This document shows, in pieces, positions 34,651 to 46,430 of a stretch of DNA of 64,000 bases. The stretch is from Sanghuangporus weigelae (taxonomy: Eukaryota; Basidiomycota; Agaricomycetes; Hymenochaetales; Hymenochaetaceae). The translations under genes were made by a program, and so were the position numbers. How positions within the stretch are numbered: position 1 is the first letter of the stretch; each line of letters opens with the position of its first letter. The notes below the pieces were generated by a model. It was not told where the DNA came from. It searched no databases and worked only from the letters and a program-made list of their open reading frames with translations. Where the stretch lies: the NCBI GenBank assembly GCA_033182465.1, contig CP137321.1, positions 1,736,001 to 1,800,000 on the forward strand, in the 5' to 3' direction.

Positions 34651-37216
34651 ATGGCGCCAAAGCCCAAGTGTCCGAGCTGCGGAAAGAGGAAATGGAAGAA
34701 GAAATCCGGAACTGGCTCGTTTATTTGTATCATTTGTAGATACATGCTGCAGGTCCGAGCTTTTGTCAACTTTAATGATTTCTAAAAAGTTGAAAAATGT
34801 CGCAAAAGGATTATCGAAATGAAACGATCGAAGGCGGCCCTCTTGGACAGCATTCTATGCGCAAACGGACTCTCAAGTCGACAAGAACCATAATTGGGAA
34901 GAAGAGCGGTGCTAATCCCATCTGTAAGTTTTCACGATTAAGTATTGCTGGTTGTAATTATTAAAACTGAGTCGACCTCCTTAACAAAGTGTATCATGGA
35001 GATCGTGCACGATACCATTATTTTCAATGTCTCCAAGTCTTGCTCCGTATGCAAATTGCGAAGCTCACAGAGATATGGAAACTCCCTCCTGACTTCGAAG
35101 TGAGCTTCCAATTAATAAAGAGTCTTCGACTATTAATTTAAGAAAGCGTAGATCGTTTGTCGGGACACATGGGCTTTACATCTCAGTCTTTTGCCCTCCC
35201 CTCCTCCGCCGGAGCCTTTTATTCATGCGCAGCAGCATGATGATGATGACGATGTACAGAAACTGGACTTTGCTCAGAAAGCCAAGTCTTCTCCGAGGAA
35301 AGAAACTAGGGAAGATCGAAATATTGACGAGGCGGAGAATGTTTCAGAATCTTCTGACACCGACTCTTCGTCCGCGCCTGACGACGAGGGCAGCGACGAG
35401 GAGTCTCCAAGAATGGACGACCTCATGAAAGAAGCGTCTGAAGCCGAAACTTCTGAATCGGACGAAGAGGATCGAGGTCGAGGTCTTTCCCAGGTAAAAA
35501 GAACTTCACAGCGCAGAACAGGGATGCGTTGGCGTGGAGACGATGACTCACCAGCAGCGACCATATGCGTTCTCGTTCACTCATGCTGGCTCATGCGAAT
35601 ACCCGTCATTTACAAGGACTTCATAAGGTTCGCTTCGCTTGCGTATGTTTCCCCCCCCCCCCCCTAAAAAATCTCATGGCCGCCGATTCAGCCTCATAGA
35701 AACTTACACATTACCATACCTGGATCCCATTCGCTTATTCCCCCAGTCATTGACGCGACACCTGACAAAATACGCGAAACAAGCCCTCTCTCCACATGCA
35801 AGTATTTGTTTTTCCAGCGCTGTCACTGCTTTTCTCTTAAACTGTTATGCTGATCTCTGGGGTGGTGCCGGCAGCGCGCGCCGACTCCTATTCTCTTACA
35901 CACAATCTCCTCTCGGCTGGCGAGACGGTGCTTCGGACTGTTCGGGAATTTCACACCAGAGTACAATGCAGCGCCAGTTCTATGGCGCGCGGTACGCCAT
36001 ATGGGTGGTCCCCGTGAGTACTTTTTGTGACCGTAAATCATTACTTACGCCGGTGTATATCAAACATATATCGTCATATTCGTGCTTCTCGTGATCCAGC
36101 CAGTCTATATGCAGTTTCAAAAGCACTCGCTCAGTATTTGGAGCTTCCTATGACGATCAATACAGTGATGGCTCCGCCGCTGTTCAAGCAGTCTAGGAGG
36201 GACCCGACATCACATAAAAGCGACAATATTCCGCCGGAATTAGCACTTGTCGCGACTGTTATCATTGCATTGAAGTTGATCTACGGATTTGATGATGGAA
36301 AACAAGTGTACGGAAAGTTATTTTATTACATCCAAGCTTGGCGGCTACGGGTGCTGATGATGGACTATTTCTAATTATACCAATGAAAGGACCCCGAAGG
36401 AAGACTGGGATCCAGCACACACGTTGCCCGCACTTGAGGTGTACATCAACCACTTGCAAACCTTGGCTACCTCGGAGATCAAAAGTAGCCGGAGCTATTT
36501 GTCTTCTCCATCGTGCGTGTCTGTTTAGAGTATTGACAAGGCGCTTGAGGGTCTCAACGCTAACAGGCTGCTGCTAAAATGTTGTTAGGGCTGACATGCC
36601 AGTGCAAGCCGAGGACGAACAGAGTTTAGACGCCTACTTGGACTTTTGCGAACGTGCGTTACTCGATCGAGCCGGGCGCGACAGCAAAGCAGCTGGTGAG
36701 TCTTCTTTTCTTTCGGCCCGGCCTAGAATAAGGTATCTCATCGATTATTACTTGATAAAAACTACAGGGAATAATGATCTAATAGGGGAGTTTTACCCTA
36801 TGCAAACATGCATGGAATCACCTCCATCTGCCCGACTTGGCAGCGCCGGGGCTAGCATCAGAGATGAAGTGTTGCCTGTTCTGGGCGCTGCACGTTTCAT
36901 GAGCGATGAATTGAAGGGTGAGGCGAAAGAGAGGAAGATGCTGCGGGAAAGGGAGTCATACGCCATGTACAGCGGGCATGATGAGCTCGGCAGGGTCCCG
37001 GACATATATGCGATCGTGCTGAGTCGGGGAGTGGGATTTTGTGGCGTCAGCGAAAATGACCTGAGTGCGGTTGTGGAGAGATTTGAACGGAGGGTTGTGA
37101 GACTGTGGAAGAAAAGGCAGCGTCGGGATAAATTGGAGAATGGGACCGACAGCGACGATGAGGAGGACGGATACAAAAATAATGGCCAATTGAGGCTGAC
37201 GATGAAGTGCACCTGA
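34651..37216 (+). CDS. RRN7: RNA polymerase I core factor subunit RRN7 (TAF1B-like)
   Basis: TFIIB-related factor that recruits Pol I to rDNA in the nucleolus. Start at 34651 (MAPKPKCPSCGKRKWKKK). A zinc ribbon CPSC...FICIIC is followed by MLQDYRNETIEGG, the family signature, built by splicing exon 34651-34752 to 34809. Then QHSMRKRTLKSTRT, ARYHYFQCLQVLLRMQIAKL, the acidic Ser/Asp-rich insert typical of the family, and YLDPIRLFPQSLTRHLTKYA. The cyclin-like part continues with LARRCFGLFGNFTPEYNAAP VLWRAVRHMG. Helices end with a basic and acidic tail (KKRQRRDKLENGTDSDDEED). An intron near 35630-35690 contains a 14-base C run. The intron at 35798-35874 appears to use a GC donor. About eight exons; some middle borders are approximate. 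Confidence 0.9.
35651..35664. repeat. Poly-C run of 14 bases inside an RRN7 intron
   Basis: Fourteen consecutive C bases follow TTT, within an intron placed between GACTTCATAAG (donor) and the acceptor before CTCATAGAAACT. Being intronic it should not shift the reading frame. The exact length may be a sequencing uncertainty. Confidence 0.8.
35798..35874 (+). other. Probable GC-AG intron in RRN7
   Basis: The donor reads CAT|GCAAGT and the acceptor GGCAG|CGC. Splicing here joins ALSPH to RAPTPILLHTISSRLARR in phase 0 and restores the RRN7 family sequence. No GT donor nearby gives this frame. GCAAGT is the usual form of the rare GC donor class. Confidence 0.6.
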
Positions 37217-37549
37217 CCTGACCTGGATCGATTTATTTACACCATCTGCTTATGCTGAACCCGGGTACACGTAGCTTTCATTCACTTACCCCCACTCACT
37301 TGTCATAAGTAAAGCTGTGTTCCGAGTAAGCATTCCGTGTGCGACCAGTGCTCCGTGTCTTACACACGACCCACTACTAATTCCGCATTTTTGCTTACCT
37401 TCGTTTCGTTTTTCTTTCTCTCCCGCTGCCCTGCCATGTTGTTGCAATCGTAGTCACTTCATCCAGCATTACTATATCTCCTCCTTCACCTTCTCCTGCT
37501 TCCTTTCTCGTGCTAGCGCCCGTCTCTCTCTCTCTGTCCCTCTAAAATA
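37217..37549. other. Spacer downstream of RRN7
   Basis: Contains a pyrimidine-rich stretch with CT repeats just before the next start codon (about 37518-37544), typical of a fungal core promoter and 5' leader. Nothing else is seen. Confidence 0.45.
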
Positions 37550-40277
37550 ATGCCTTCCTTTGCCTCCGCCCTATCCTTTGGTCGTGGCGGCGGCAAGTCT
37601 GACATCGCATCTGCGTCCTCCTCTGCTCAGTCAGCTCCTGCTCCTGTGCCGCGCCTGGCCAAGTCTCGCTCCACTTCTCTCTTCGCAAAAGCCCCAAAGA
37701 CGCCAGTTGAGACCGCTACATCTGTTCTCTTGCGTCCGGCACTTACTCCAGGCTCTTCTTGTTCCTCCGACGGCTCTGCGAGCTTGCAGACTCCTGAAGA
37801 TGAAGCGTTGATGCCTCCCTTTTCCAAGTTCGATGAGAAGAAACGCTGGTCGACCTGGTTTGGCCGGCGCAAACCGTCAGAGAAGGACGCCGTTCCTGAC
37901 GAGACGCCTAGGACCGGCCGCTCTCCGCCACAAGCCGTGGCGACCACGAACACCAGAGGCGACAAGCAGCAGCAACAACAGCAACAGTTTGCCCGACGCG
38001 AAGCTAGGCAGAATGTATCCGACTCCGACGACGATGATCAAACATCGTCCGATTCGTCAGACTCTCCTGAAAGCTCCACGGTGATCGTTCGCCGTTTCGT
38101 TCCACCACGCTCAGCTGTCGTTCAGGCACGCGCAAACATGCGAACGTTGCTTCGTAATACCCTCAGTCGATCTCCCTCTCCCCCTCCATTGGTGGAGACA
38201 TCATCTATGCTTTTCCCTCGTTCGTGCGCAACGGCGGGCATTTCCTCCTCCCAGCAGCATGCACTCTCGCTAGAGTCGTCCATGCACGTACGCAAGATGC
38301 TGTGGCGACTAGATCATCAGACCCTGTCGGGTGTCGAGGTGAATTCCATTCTTGGTCTTGCGCAAAGGCCGCGGCCGAAAGACGCCTCATCGCAGAACAA
38401 GGTGGAAAAACGATCCGATGATGACATTATCGCCTACGCGACAATGCGTGTAGGCCGGTACAGTCGTGGGCTACGTAAATGGGCATTACGTCCGAATTTT
38501 GAACAGCGCTTCTCCGTGTGGATGCCTGATGAAAGGGGAACCGTTGTCTGTAAAGGTGTTGTCGGTGTACGAGGGTTAGCTGTCTGCGAACTCGAGTTTT
38601 CCGAGGGCATAGAGGCTCTAGCTGGCCTTGATTTGGATGATGAAGCATTCGAACAAAATCTCTTCCCTATTCTACCTCCTCCAAAGAGGCTTATCCTAAA
38701 ACTAAGTTCGTGCTTTTCTAATGCTCTTTATTCGCCCTTTCTGATGTTTTTTTCCCCCTTCAGCACCTCGCACGCAGTCTTCACCTACTGGTACACCGCG
38801 AGAGCCGTCATTCAATCGTACCCCGTCATCATTACGAATTGATTATGCAGCTCCCGCTGAGCCAGTATTGTCAGCCGTTTCACCCTTATCATCGACCATA
38901 CCAAACGCCAAGTCCTCCGCTCCTACACTTGACTCCAAGTCCTCAGATGCATCTAAAGGACCATCCGTAGGTGCAGAACGCGGTGGACTGCCCACGAGCC
39001 CCATTCGCGACGATGCTGATGCCGATGAATACATTCCTCTGGGCTACGCACTTCAAGCGAAGAAACGGCGCGAGGAAAAGGCACGGTTCCTTCAGGCCGA
39101 ACAGGAGAAACGTGCAAAAGAGCTTGCGGCTGTAGAGAAGCAGAGGCGCGAAATTGAAGAGCGTCGTGAAGTAGAGGAGCGACGACGGAGGGAAGAGGAA
39201 AGGAAACGTATCGAGGAAGAGAAAAGGGCACGTGAGGAAAGGATGAGGGAGAAGTACAACGAAGAAATTGCCGCTTCAAGGCATCGGAGAGAAAGTGCTC
39301 GGCTAGGCATGGAGAGCTATCTCAACATACGAGAAACTCATCAGGCGGAGAATAGGCGGGCATACACTCGTCCCTCCTATGATCCGACCATTTCTCCCGT
39401 TAGGCTTCCAAGGCGAAGCGCTTCCGACTTCGCAGCCCCTAGCCAAGGAATATCAGTGGCAGATGGGTCTTCGAATAGCTCGAGGCCGAATAGTTTTGCG
39501 GAGTCGACTGGAGACAAACGTCGCAGTCTTGCTGTGCCATCGCACAATCCTGGTCACCAGCTTAACGACGACAGTCGCTCCGCATCTCATCAACGACTGT
39601 CAGGTGGAACGGAAGCTTCTCAGCGGCCGCACCAGCAGCATTCTCGTCCACCTTCGATCGTCTCGTCCACCTCAAGGCCAGCCTCTATTCGGGTACAGAG
39701 TGCTCCTAATCAAGTTCCAATTATGGCCTATCCGATGGTTCCGGCAATGCCAATGATACCTCAGATGCCTGTTCTTCCTGTTCCACCCATGCCTCCTGTC
39801 TCGCCCATGTCAATGTGGAATATGCCATTGCTGCCGCCTAATGCGCCATTTATGATGCAGCAGTATTCTAGGTCTTCTTCGCCGGGCTCTAACCCGCATT
39901 CTCGAAATCACTCTCCTTCCTCTTCTCCTTCACGTCGACCGTCCGATATGCCGCCTCCCTCTCCATCACGTCGGCAATCTAACTTACATTCCTCGTCGTC
40001 CTCTTCGCCTTCTCGTCCGCAACATACTGGCCAAAGCTCATCTAGGCCAGTGCAGTCACGTCATCCTAGCGGAGACAATAATCATTCGCAGCATCCAGTG
40101 GACAGAAGGGGGAGCAACGTCGCTTCTCAGCGCCCTGCACGATCCACCAGCAGTACAGCCTTGCAACAGTCTGTACCGCCGCCGACCCATCGTGATGACA
40201 GATTACAAAAGTCCCGTTATGGATCTTCTACGAACCTTGCTCATATGGACCCCAAACGTCGAACATCCATGATGTAG
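37550..40277 (+). CDS. Large Ser-rich disordered protein with charged coiled coil, unknown
   Basis: I do not recognise this gene. Two exons, 37550-38705 and 38764-40277, about 890 residues. The N-terminal third is Ser/Pro rich with a short Gln run (residues about 141-147) and an acidic patch SDSDDDDQTSSDSSDS. A more ordered block of about 130 residues follows, with MHVRKMLWRLDHQTLSGVEV, YSRGLRKWALRPNFEQRFSV and AVCELEFSEGIEALAGLDLD. After it comes a highly charged helix (KKRREEKARFLQAEQEKRAK, EERREVEERRRREEERKR), then a Pro/Met-rich stretch (MVPAMPMIPQMPVLPVPPMP) and a Ser/Arg-rich tail ending HMDPKRRTSMM. No catalytic motif is visible. The clean long frames and the single intron with good sites show it is a real gene. 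Confidence 0.85.
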
Positions 40278-41278
40278 ACATTTGTTGCATGGACTTTTTC
40301 GTCTTTTTTTTTTCTTTCATCTCTGCTCCTGCGTTCTATCTTATTTTATCCAAATTGTTGTCATACTCTCTGGCATCGGCGTGGTATTGCGGACTTACCG
40401 TCCACTCCTTGGTTCTCCTGGATTTTTCTCTCCTCATCTCATGACATGCGCAATTTATACTCGAATAATACCATCATTGTTCCATCTGTGTTCTGTTCTT
40501 TCTGCCTTTCTTCATTTCCAAGTTCTTCATTACGGACTTTAATCTACTGTGTGCTACCACTCCATCTTGTTCATCATTTCTTACCACATGTGCATTTCTT
40601 GTTCTGTTCTGTGTTCAATTGCAACCATCATCCTGTTCCACTTCCTTCAATGAACTCCATCTTTTGTCTCTGGTTCTGGGTAACGCATACACGCATGCAA
40701 TTTTTTCTTCTTTTCTTTTTGGAATCACTTTTTTTCTCTGTTGCTATCACCACTTCAAAAATCTCAACCCGAGGATCTTTCAAGAATGGGATGATGCCTC
40801 GATCCATCGTGTTTTTCTTTTCCTTTCATCAATATAGTGGATTGTGGCGTAATGCTGATGCGAATTTTCACATTTCAGATTGTGCGCATGTTAGAGCGGC
40901 CCTTTTGTGACCTCAACTTTGCTTCTGCCTTGGCAACTACTAGTCTGGGCTTGTACGCTGCGGCAAGTTTGCACGGACCAGATACAGCTCGATGGTCCCT
41001 TTGCGAGTACTCTCTGGTTGCTTACAGGCTCGACGGTCTCACTTTGCTTCGACATCCGAGTCATACTCACGCATTATGGAATCTTTGAGCAGTACTAGTA
41101 CATTTCAGGAGGAGCAACATGAAGCTTCTGCAACCCTACGCTCTCTTTGTACACGACATCCCTCTTGCCCCTCACTGCCGACTACCCTTCTCCTCTAACT
41201 TGATACTTCTCATCTAAAGGCTCTATACATACACACTCACATACAAATCTCACACTCGTTTTCTTTGATAATAGCGCC
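40278..41278. other. One-kilobase pyrimidine-rich spacer
   Basis: Between two genes on the plus strand. The plus strand is rich in T and C with runs such as CTTTTTTTTTTCTTTC. This fits a long 3' region and the promoter of the next gene. Several short open frames occur without coding character. No RNA gene or repeat family was recognised. Confidence 0.5.
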
Positions 41279-43250
41279 ATGGTAGTTGAGACCACGGCAC
41301 TTCTCAACGTTCTCAGCGCGCTAACGACCGTGTACACGGCCTATAGCTTGATCAAGTCGAACAAGGAACGATGTAAGCAACTTGTCGACCGATGTGAGGT
41401 GATCGCGAAGCGGCTGGAGGCGATTCTCGCGATGAAACACGACGCGAGGATCGTTAGTAGGATTGGGGACTTGGAGAGGTGAGTGATTTTTGTTCTCGTG
41501 AGTGAGTACTGGCATGCCATTGTTCTGACGGGACTTCTTCTTAAGGGCATTTAAGAAGACGGCGGATACTATAACTAAGGTGGGTCAGCAGGGGTATGTC
41601 ACTTCTTTGCTCAACACGGAGGAAAATGCTGCGTTGATTGAGGACGCCCAGCGAGCCCTCACGGAGCTCATCACGACTATGTCTGTGAGTAATTCATCTT
41701 TCTGTATTCCAGTTGCGTTCTGGCTGATTCTGACGATCTACCAATTTACTAGCTCGAAACAATCATCGACGTCTCTGCTTGGCAGAAGGAGAACGAGATG
41801 ACCGTTCGTAAGGAGTTCGAGCATGTCAGAAGGGAGATTCGAAGACTGAAAGTGGACCTTGACAACGGACTCGCAAGTCACGGAGCTACCATAGACCAGC
41901 TCACTCAAGTCGTTGAGAAAATGGCAAAGAAGCTTGGCGAGCCTGTGACGCCCGCGAACGCTTCATCTGCTGTTGCTCCGGAGATTTCGATTCGTGCGAG
42001 TCAACCTCGTGGGCGGTCATGGTCTTCGCCTGCCAGTGTACGACCGTCCATCGCTTCGCTATTAGATCGAGCATTGCCCCCAGAAACATCAGGTACGGCT
42101 GATACTGGCATCAGCAGAAAAGGAAGTCCGATAGGCAGAACGAGGTCAGCACTCCCTGCACCACCGTTCTCTGCTGGATGTGAAGTGCAGCCTCGATATC
42201 GAGCGCACATTCCACTCGTTGCTCCCTCACCCCTCGTCCAGTCGCATATGTCCCATCAACCATCGCTCCTATCCCAACTAAACGACGAGGTTTTCTCCGA
42301 CTCCGAGGTTCCTGACGATCCTCCACCGCCCTATTCTGCACTGAGCTGGGAAGACGAAGTCACGGCTGCATATGAGCGCATGGAAGGCAACTTGCGAAAC
42401 CCTGACCAACCTACAACATCCAGAACTTCCACTCAGGCAGTCGTGTCTTTCGGCTCCCCCGAAGTGACTCCTTCCTCTCCCGGTCTGGCTAGTCGAGACA
42501 AGCCACTTCCAGATGACCCTTTGTCAAGAGTACGACAGTCACTCAAGCGGAAGGAAATCAACAATTTCTCGTTGATGAAGACGATTGGGCAGTTTGGAAA
42601 GATCAACACGAGAGTTCTTGTTGAGATGTGGCTGTTCCCGAAGAACAGGGCGTTTGATACTGCAGTTTCCTTGGATTCTTTTGGTATGTTTCCGGCTTTG
42701 GTTTATCCGCCATCCGATACTGACTTCTGGCCTGTAGAGCCTACCACACGCGACAAGCTCCAGCTCATCAAATCAAGGGCTCATAAAAACGCGGAAGACA
42801 CGAATCAACCGGAATTATCTGATCTTCCGAGACCGGAGTACAACCATGTCCTACTGCTTTGTCCGCGAGAGACAAAGCCGACCGTGATTATCGTGGAGGA
42901 GGGACAGCTTTTACCTCAACAAGTTGTCAAGGCGTACATTCTTGACGCTGTTGAGCCAATGACGCTAGTTTCAGTCGATCGGCCCACTAGGAGGTCCTGG
43001 CTGTTAATTCGTAAGTATGCATTCCGGCGTGATGTTTGCACAAGATTGATTGTTTCCTTTCTTTTCAGCTTACTACCCGGAGATGACCATCCGAAAGGCA
43101 AAGGAGTATGTCCAGCGGTATTTTCAGAATGCATCGCTTGTCAGTTGTAGCCAACCTAACCAATCAAAACAGTTGAATGAAAATTCAACTTTACTGCAAA
43201 CCGGGGTGCAAGCATACAACCACAATCTCAATATGACCATCACGTCTTGA
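41279..43250 (+). CDS. Protein with N-terminal MLKL/HeLo-like four-helix bundle
   Basis: Four exons: 41279-41478, 41546-41684, 41753-43010 and 43069-43250, about 590 residues. The first 150 residues are helical with LLNVLSALTTVYTAYSLIK, CKQLVDRCEVIAKRLEAIL, RIGDLERAFKKTADTITKV and VRKEFEHVRREIRRLKVDLD. This pattern, especially Cys...RC...L..L near residue 40, resembles the N-terminal bundle shared by MLKL, plant RPW8-type and fungal HeLo-like domains, which is abundant in agarics. A Ser/Pro-rich linker follows, then a folded-looking C-terminal block (TRVLVEMWLFPKNRAFDTAV, PEYNHVLLLCPRETKPTVII, SWLLIPYYPEMTIRKAKEYV) that I do not recognise. No kinase, NACHT or NB-ARC motif is present. A role in membrane-acting cell death or as an adaptor is inference only. 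Confidence 0.82.
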
Positions 43251-43542
43251 AGACACGTCTAGTACACCGTTTCGTCACAATCGCTAATTCACACGTTCCT
43301 TACAACAATGTTATGTTAGAGCCTCCATATGCCTTTCGAGTCGGAGTATTATATGATTATTCCACGTTTTTGCTTGACGCTAGATATAAGTAATAACTTG
43401 CAAAGTGTCGCAGGAAGAGGAGGTATCGCTGATCGGAATACAAAACGAGAGCGGATAAAGGAATGAATGGAGGGGGTTACAAAACAAAGAAAACAAATAG
43501 ATCGTAGGTAAATGTCGTGCAACGCGTAAAAGATGAGCTGTT

Positions 43543-44189
<647 letters not shown>

Positions 44190-44268
44190 AATAAGGAGTA
44201 GAAGAATAGTCTTGTTGGGGGAGATATGGCTGGTGAAGACTGAGCAGGTGGTCTCAAAAAAACAAGGA

Positions 44269-44348
44269 ACGCGTCTGGTGGCCAAAGACGATCGTTTCGA
44301 TTACATAATCAATTGAATCACGCGTTTCGTTGAACGCGTCTCACGCGT
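44269..44348. promoter_or_regulatory. Cluster of four MluI cell-cycle boxes (ACGCGT)
   Basis: ACGCGT occurs at 44269-44274, 44320-44325, 44334-44339 and 44343-44348. All lie between the CENP-A start (44189, leftward) and the nuclease gene start (44404, rightward). ACGCGT is the MCB element bound by MBF in G1/S control of fungal genes. The site is a palindrome, so it can act on both genes. Confidence 0.6.
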
Positions 44349-44403
44349 CTCTCTTCTCTTCAATTGCGATGCCTCTTGACGGCAATTCTCACCGCCTGGC
44401 GCC

Positions 44404-45970
44404 ATGAAGCCGATCGATGTTCCTATAATAACTGGATTTTACCGCTACACAGACATCCTCTTCGAGTACCATAAAACAATCAAGGATCCTGCTGATGTCT
44501 CTGCTTTCAAAGCCTTCGTATCTGCCAGTGCGATGGGCGATCCCGCCCATCCGCTTCGCGCTGGGAACGGCAAGGGTATCGAGTTATACATCGGTATGCT
44601 ACACGCTCGGAGTTCTGGCTCGATCAGAAGCGGTTAGTGCTCACAAGCTTGCTAGGAACGTTCCCAGCGGGCCAGCAGCGCTTGATGTTCTCGTCTGCCC
44701 AGATCGAATACGCGCGATACTGGTTGCATGCCATGGGGTTGACCAAGGCTCTCATCTCGTTACCATCTTCAGATAGCTTGATAGCTAAGTCGGTTCTAAA
44801 GCATTGCTCTTCGGCATACTATAAAACTGCAGATGAAGTCAAATATGCACTCCGAGTACGTTTTACTGTAGCTTACGCATTATTCAGTGACTAGCACAAC
44901 TAATCATATGCAATTCGTGATTGTCAGAATCTCGAGAAAAACAACAGAAAACTGAAAGGAACTGACTCTGCCCTGACATTTTTCCGAACAAACTTCGAGA
45001 AAGTTCGCGAATTCTATACATCCAAGAAAGCTACTTGGCTTGCAGTTGATATTGAAGCATGGGAGATGGACCACACCGTCGTTACTGAATGCGGCTGGAG
45101 CTATATACGATGCGATGGCGACGCAGAAATCGCGGATCGCGGCCACTATATAGTCAAAGAAAACATGATTTATACGAACGGGAAGTACGTAGCAAATGCG
45201 AGAGACGTAAGTCCCTTCTCTGCACCCAGGACGAAAGTGTACTTAGCAGGTATCGGAAGACAGAACTATAAGTTTGGAGAGAGCAAAGCTTTGAACAAGA
45301 CCGCCCTTAAGAAAGCTTTCCGTGATATGGTCGTCAAATTCCAACACTTGGGTCCGTTATTTTTGATATTTCATGATTCCAGCCAAGATATGTCGTAAGT
45401 AACATTTATCTATCTTTGCCAAAGCAATATTTCGACTCCTTTCCTAGATATTTAAGGGGATCTTACTTTGATGCTCCTCTCGACGGCCTTGCTTTCGTCC
45501 TTCCAGACAAGCTTCCGGAAAAGGGGACCTTTGCGGTGGACACCACAGAGCTTCTCAGTGCACTGGAAGGAGATGGTGGAGAAAAGCGCTCTCTCGCCAC
45601 TATGTGCAGATTGCTCAGAATAGAAGCAGAACACTTCCATAATGCTGGTAACGACGCACATGTAAGTGCCAAATTTTAATTCCGCCTTCGTGCGTCCTGA
45701 TTGCTGGTCCCATAGTATACGCTACTTGCATTGAAATCGATGGCATCGGGAAACCAGATTGATGTGCAGCGTGAAGAGCGTTGGCCTGGTCAGACTGAGG
45801 CTTCAGCATTACTTGGCTCGTCGTTCAAGGTCAAACACAAACCGTGGGATCTGGACTCTGACTATTCCGACATGGAGGGTGCCTTTGGTCGACCGGTAGA
45901 CTCTGAAGCCATCAATAAACACATGACAGGACTAAACTCATCGGATGAAGAGGACGATTATTACTGGTGA
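44404..45970 (+). CDS. DEDDh exonuclease-fold protein, Gfd2/YDR514C-like, copy 1
   Basis: Six exons: 44404-44593, 44656-44855, 44927-45206, 45264-45394, 45448-45661 and 45716-45970, about 420 residues. A helical N-terminal region (GFYRYTDILFEYHKTI, LRAGNGKGIELYIGTFP, RLMFSSAQIEYARYWLHAMG) precedes an RNase H-like exonuclease core. The core has Asp and Glu in WLAVDIEAWEMDH, the second Asp in FLIFHDSSQDM, and His and Asp in EHFHNAGNDAHYTLLALKSM. The full DEDDh set is therefore present. The tail is acidic (SDSDYSDMEG, SSDEEDDYYW). The C-terminal part matches the fungal Gfd2/YDR514C family, whose biochemical role is unclear. It is followed in tandem by a second copy with the same exon layout. Head to head with CENP-A. 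Whether it degrades RNA or DNA cannot be seen from sequence. Confidence 0.88.
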
Positions 45971-46430
45971 AAGCCCTTCTTTATTCAAAGCATATCTCTG
46001 TGATACCTTCATACCGGGCACTACTGAGAATAAAATGTATTACGATGTTGTTGTTGCTATATTCCTTGAAATGCTGCCGGCGTAACTGTATATGATGCGT
46101 ATTTTACGATATCGACGTAGAAATATTACATTCTGGCATTTGTTTGTGGCTCAATCCGCATCGGATGCATCCGCGCGACAAACTCGGCTGATTGGGTCAA
46201 ACATGGACAAATAGACATCAACAATCTGGTCATAAACATCCGAATATCACTTTCGTCTCTCTAGGTAACTCCTTGTTCTGATATAGCTTTGCTGCTTTGG
46301 AAGCAGTTCTTCCAGGGAAACGGTCACATCTAGACGAGCTTATCCCGTAAGCCATTACTACGGCTCCAATCTCGTATCGATATTTTGCTGGAATTTCGTG
46401 ACAAGTGGCCGCAGCAAGCACATAGGGGTC
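45971..46430. other. Spacer between the tandem nuclease genes
   Basis: About 460 bases with no coding signal. It should hold the 3' end of copy 1 and the promoter of copy 2. I see no ACGCGT here, unlike the promoter of copy 1, so the two copies probably differ in regulation. Confidence 0.45.

Noticed and set aside
42111-42341. Minus-strand frame opposite the MLKL-like gene
   Set aside because: Shadow of the coding strand in a Ser/Pro-rich linker.
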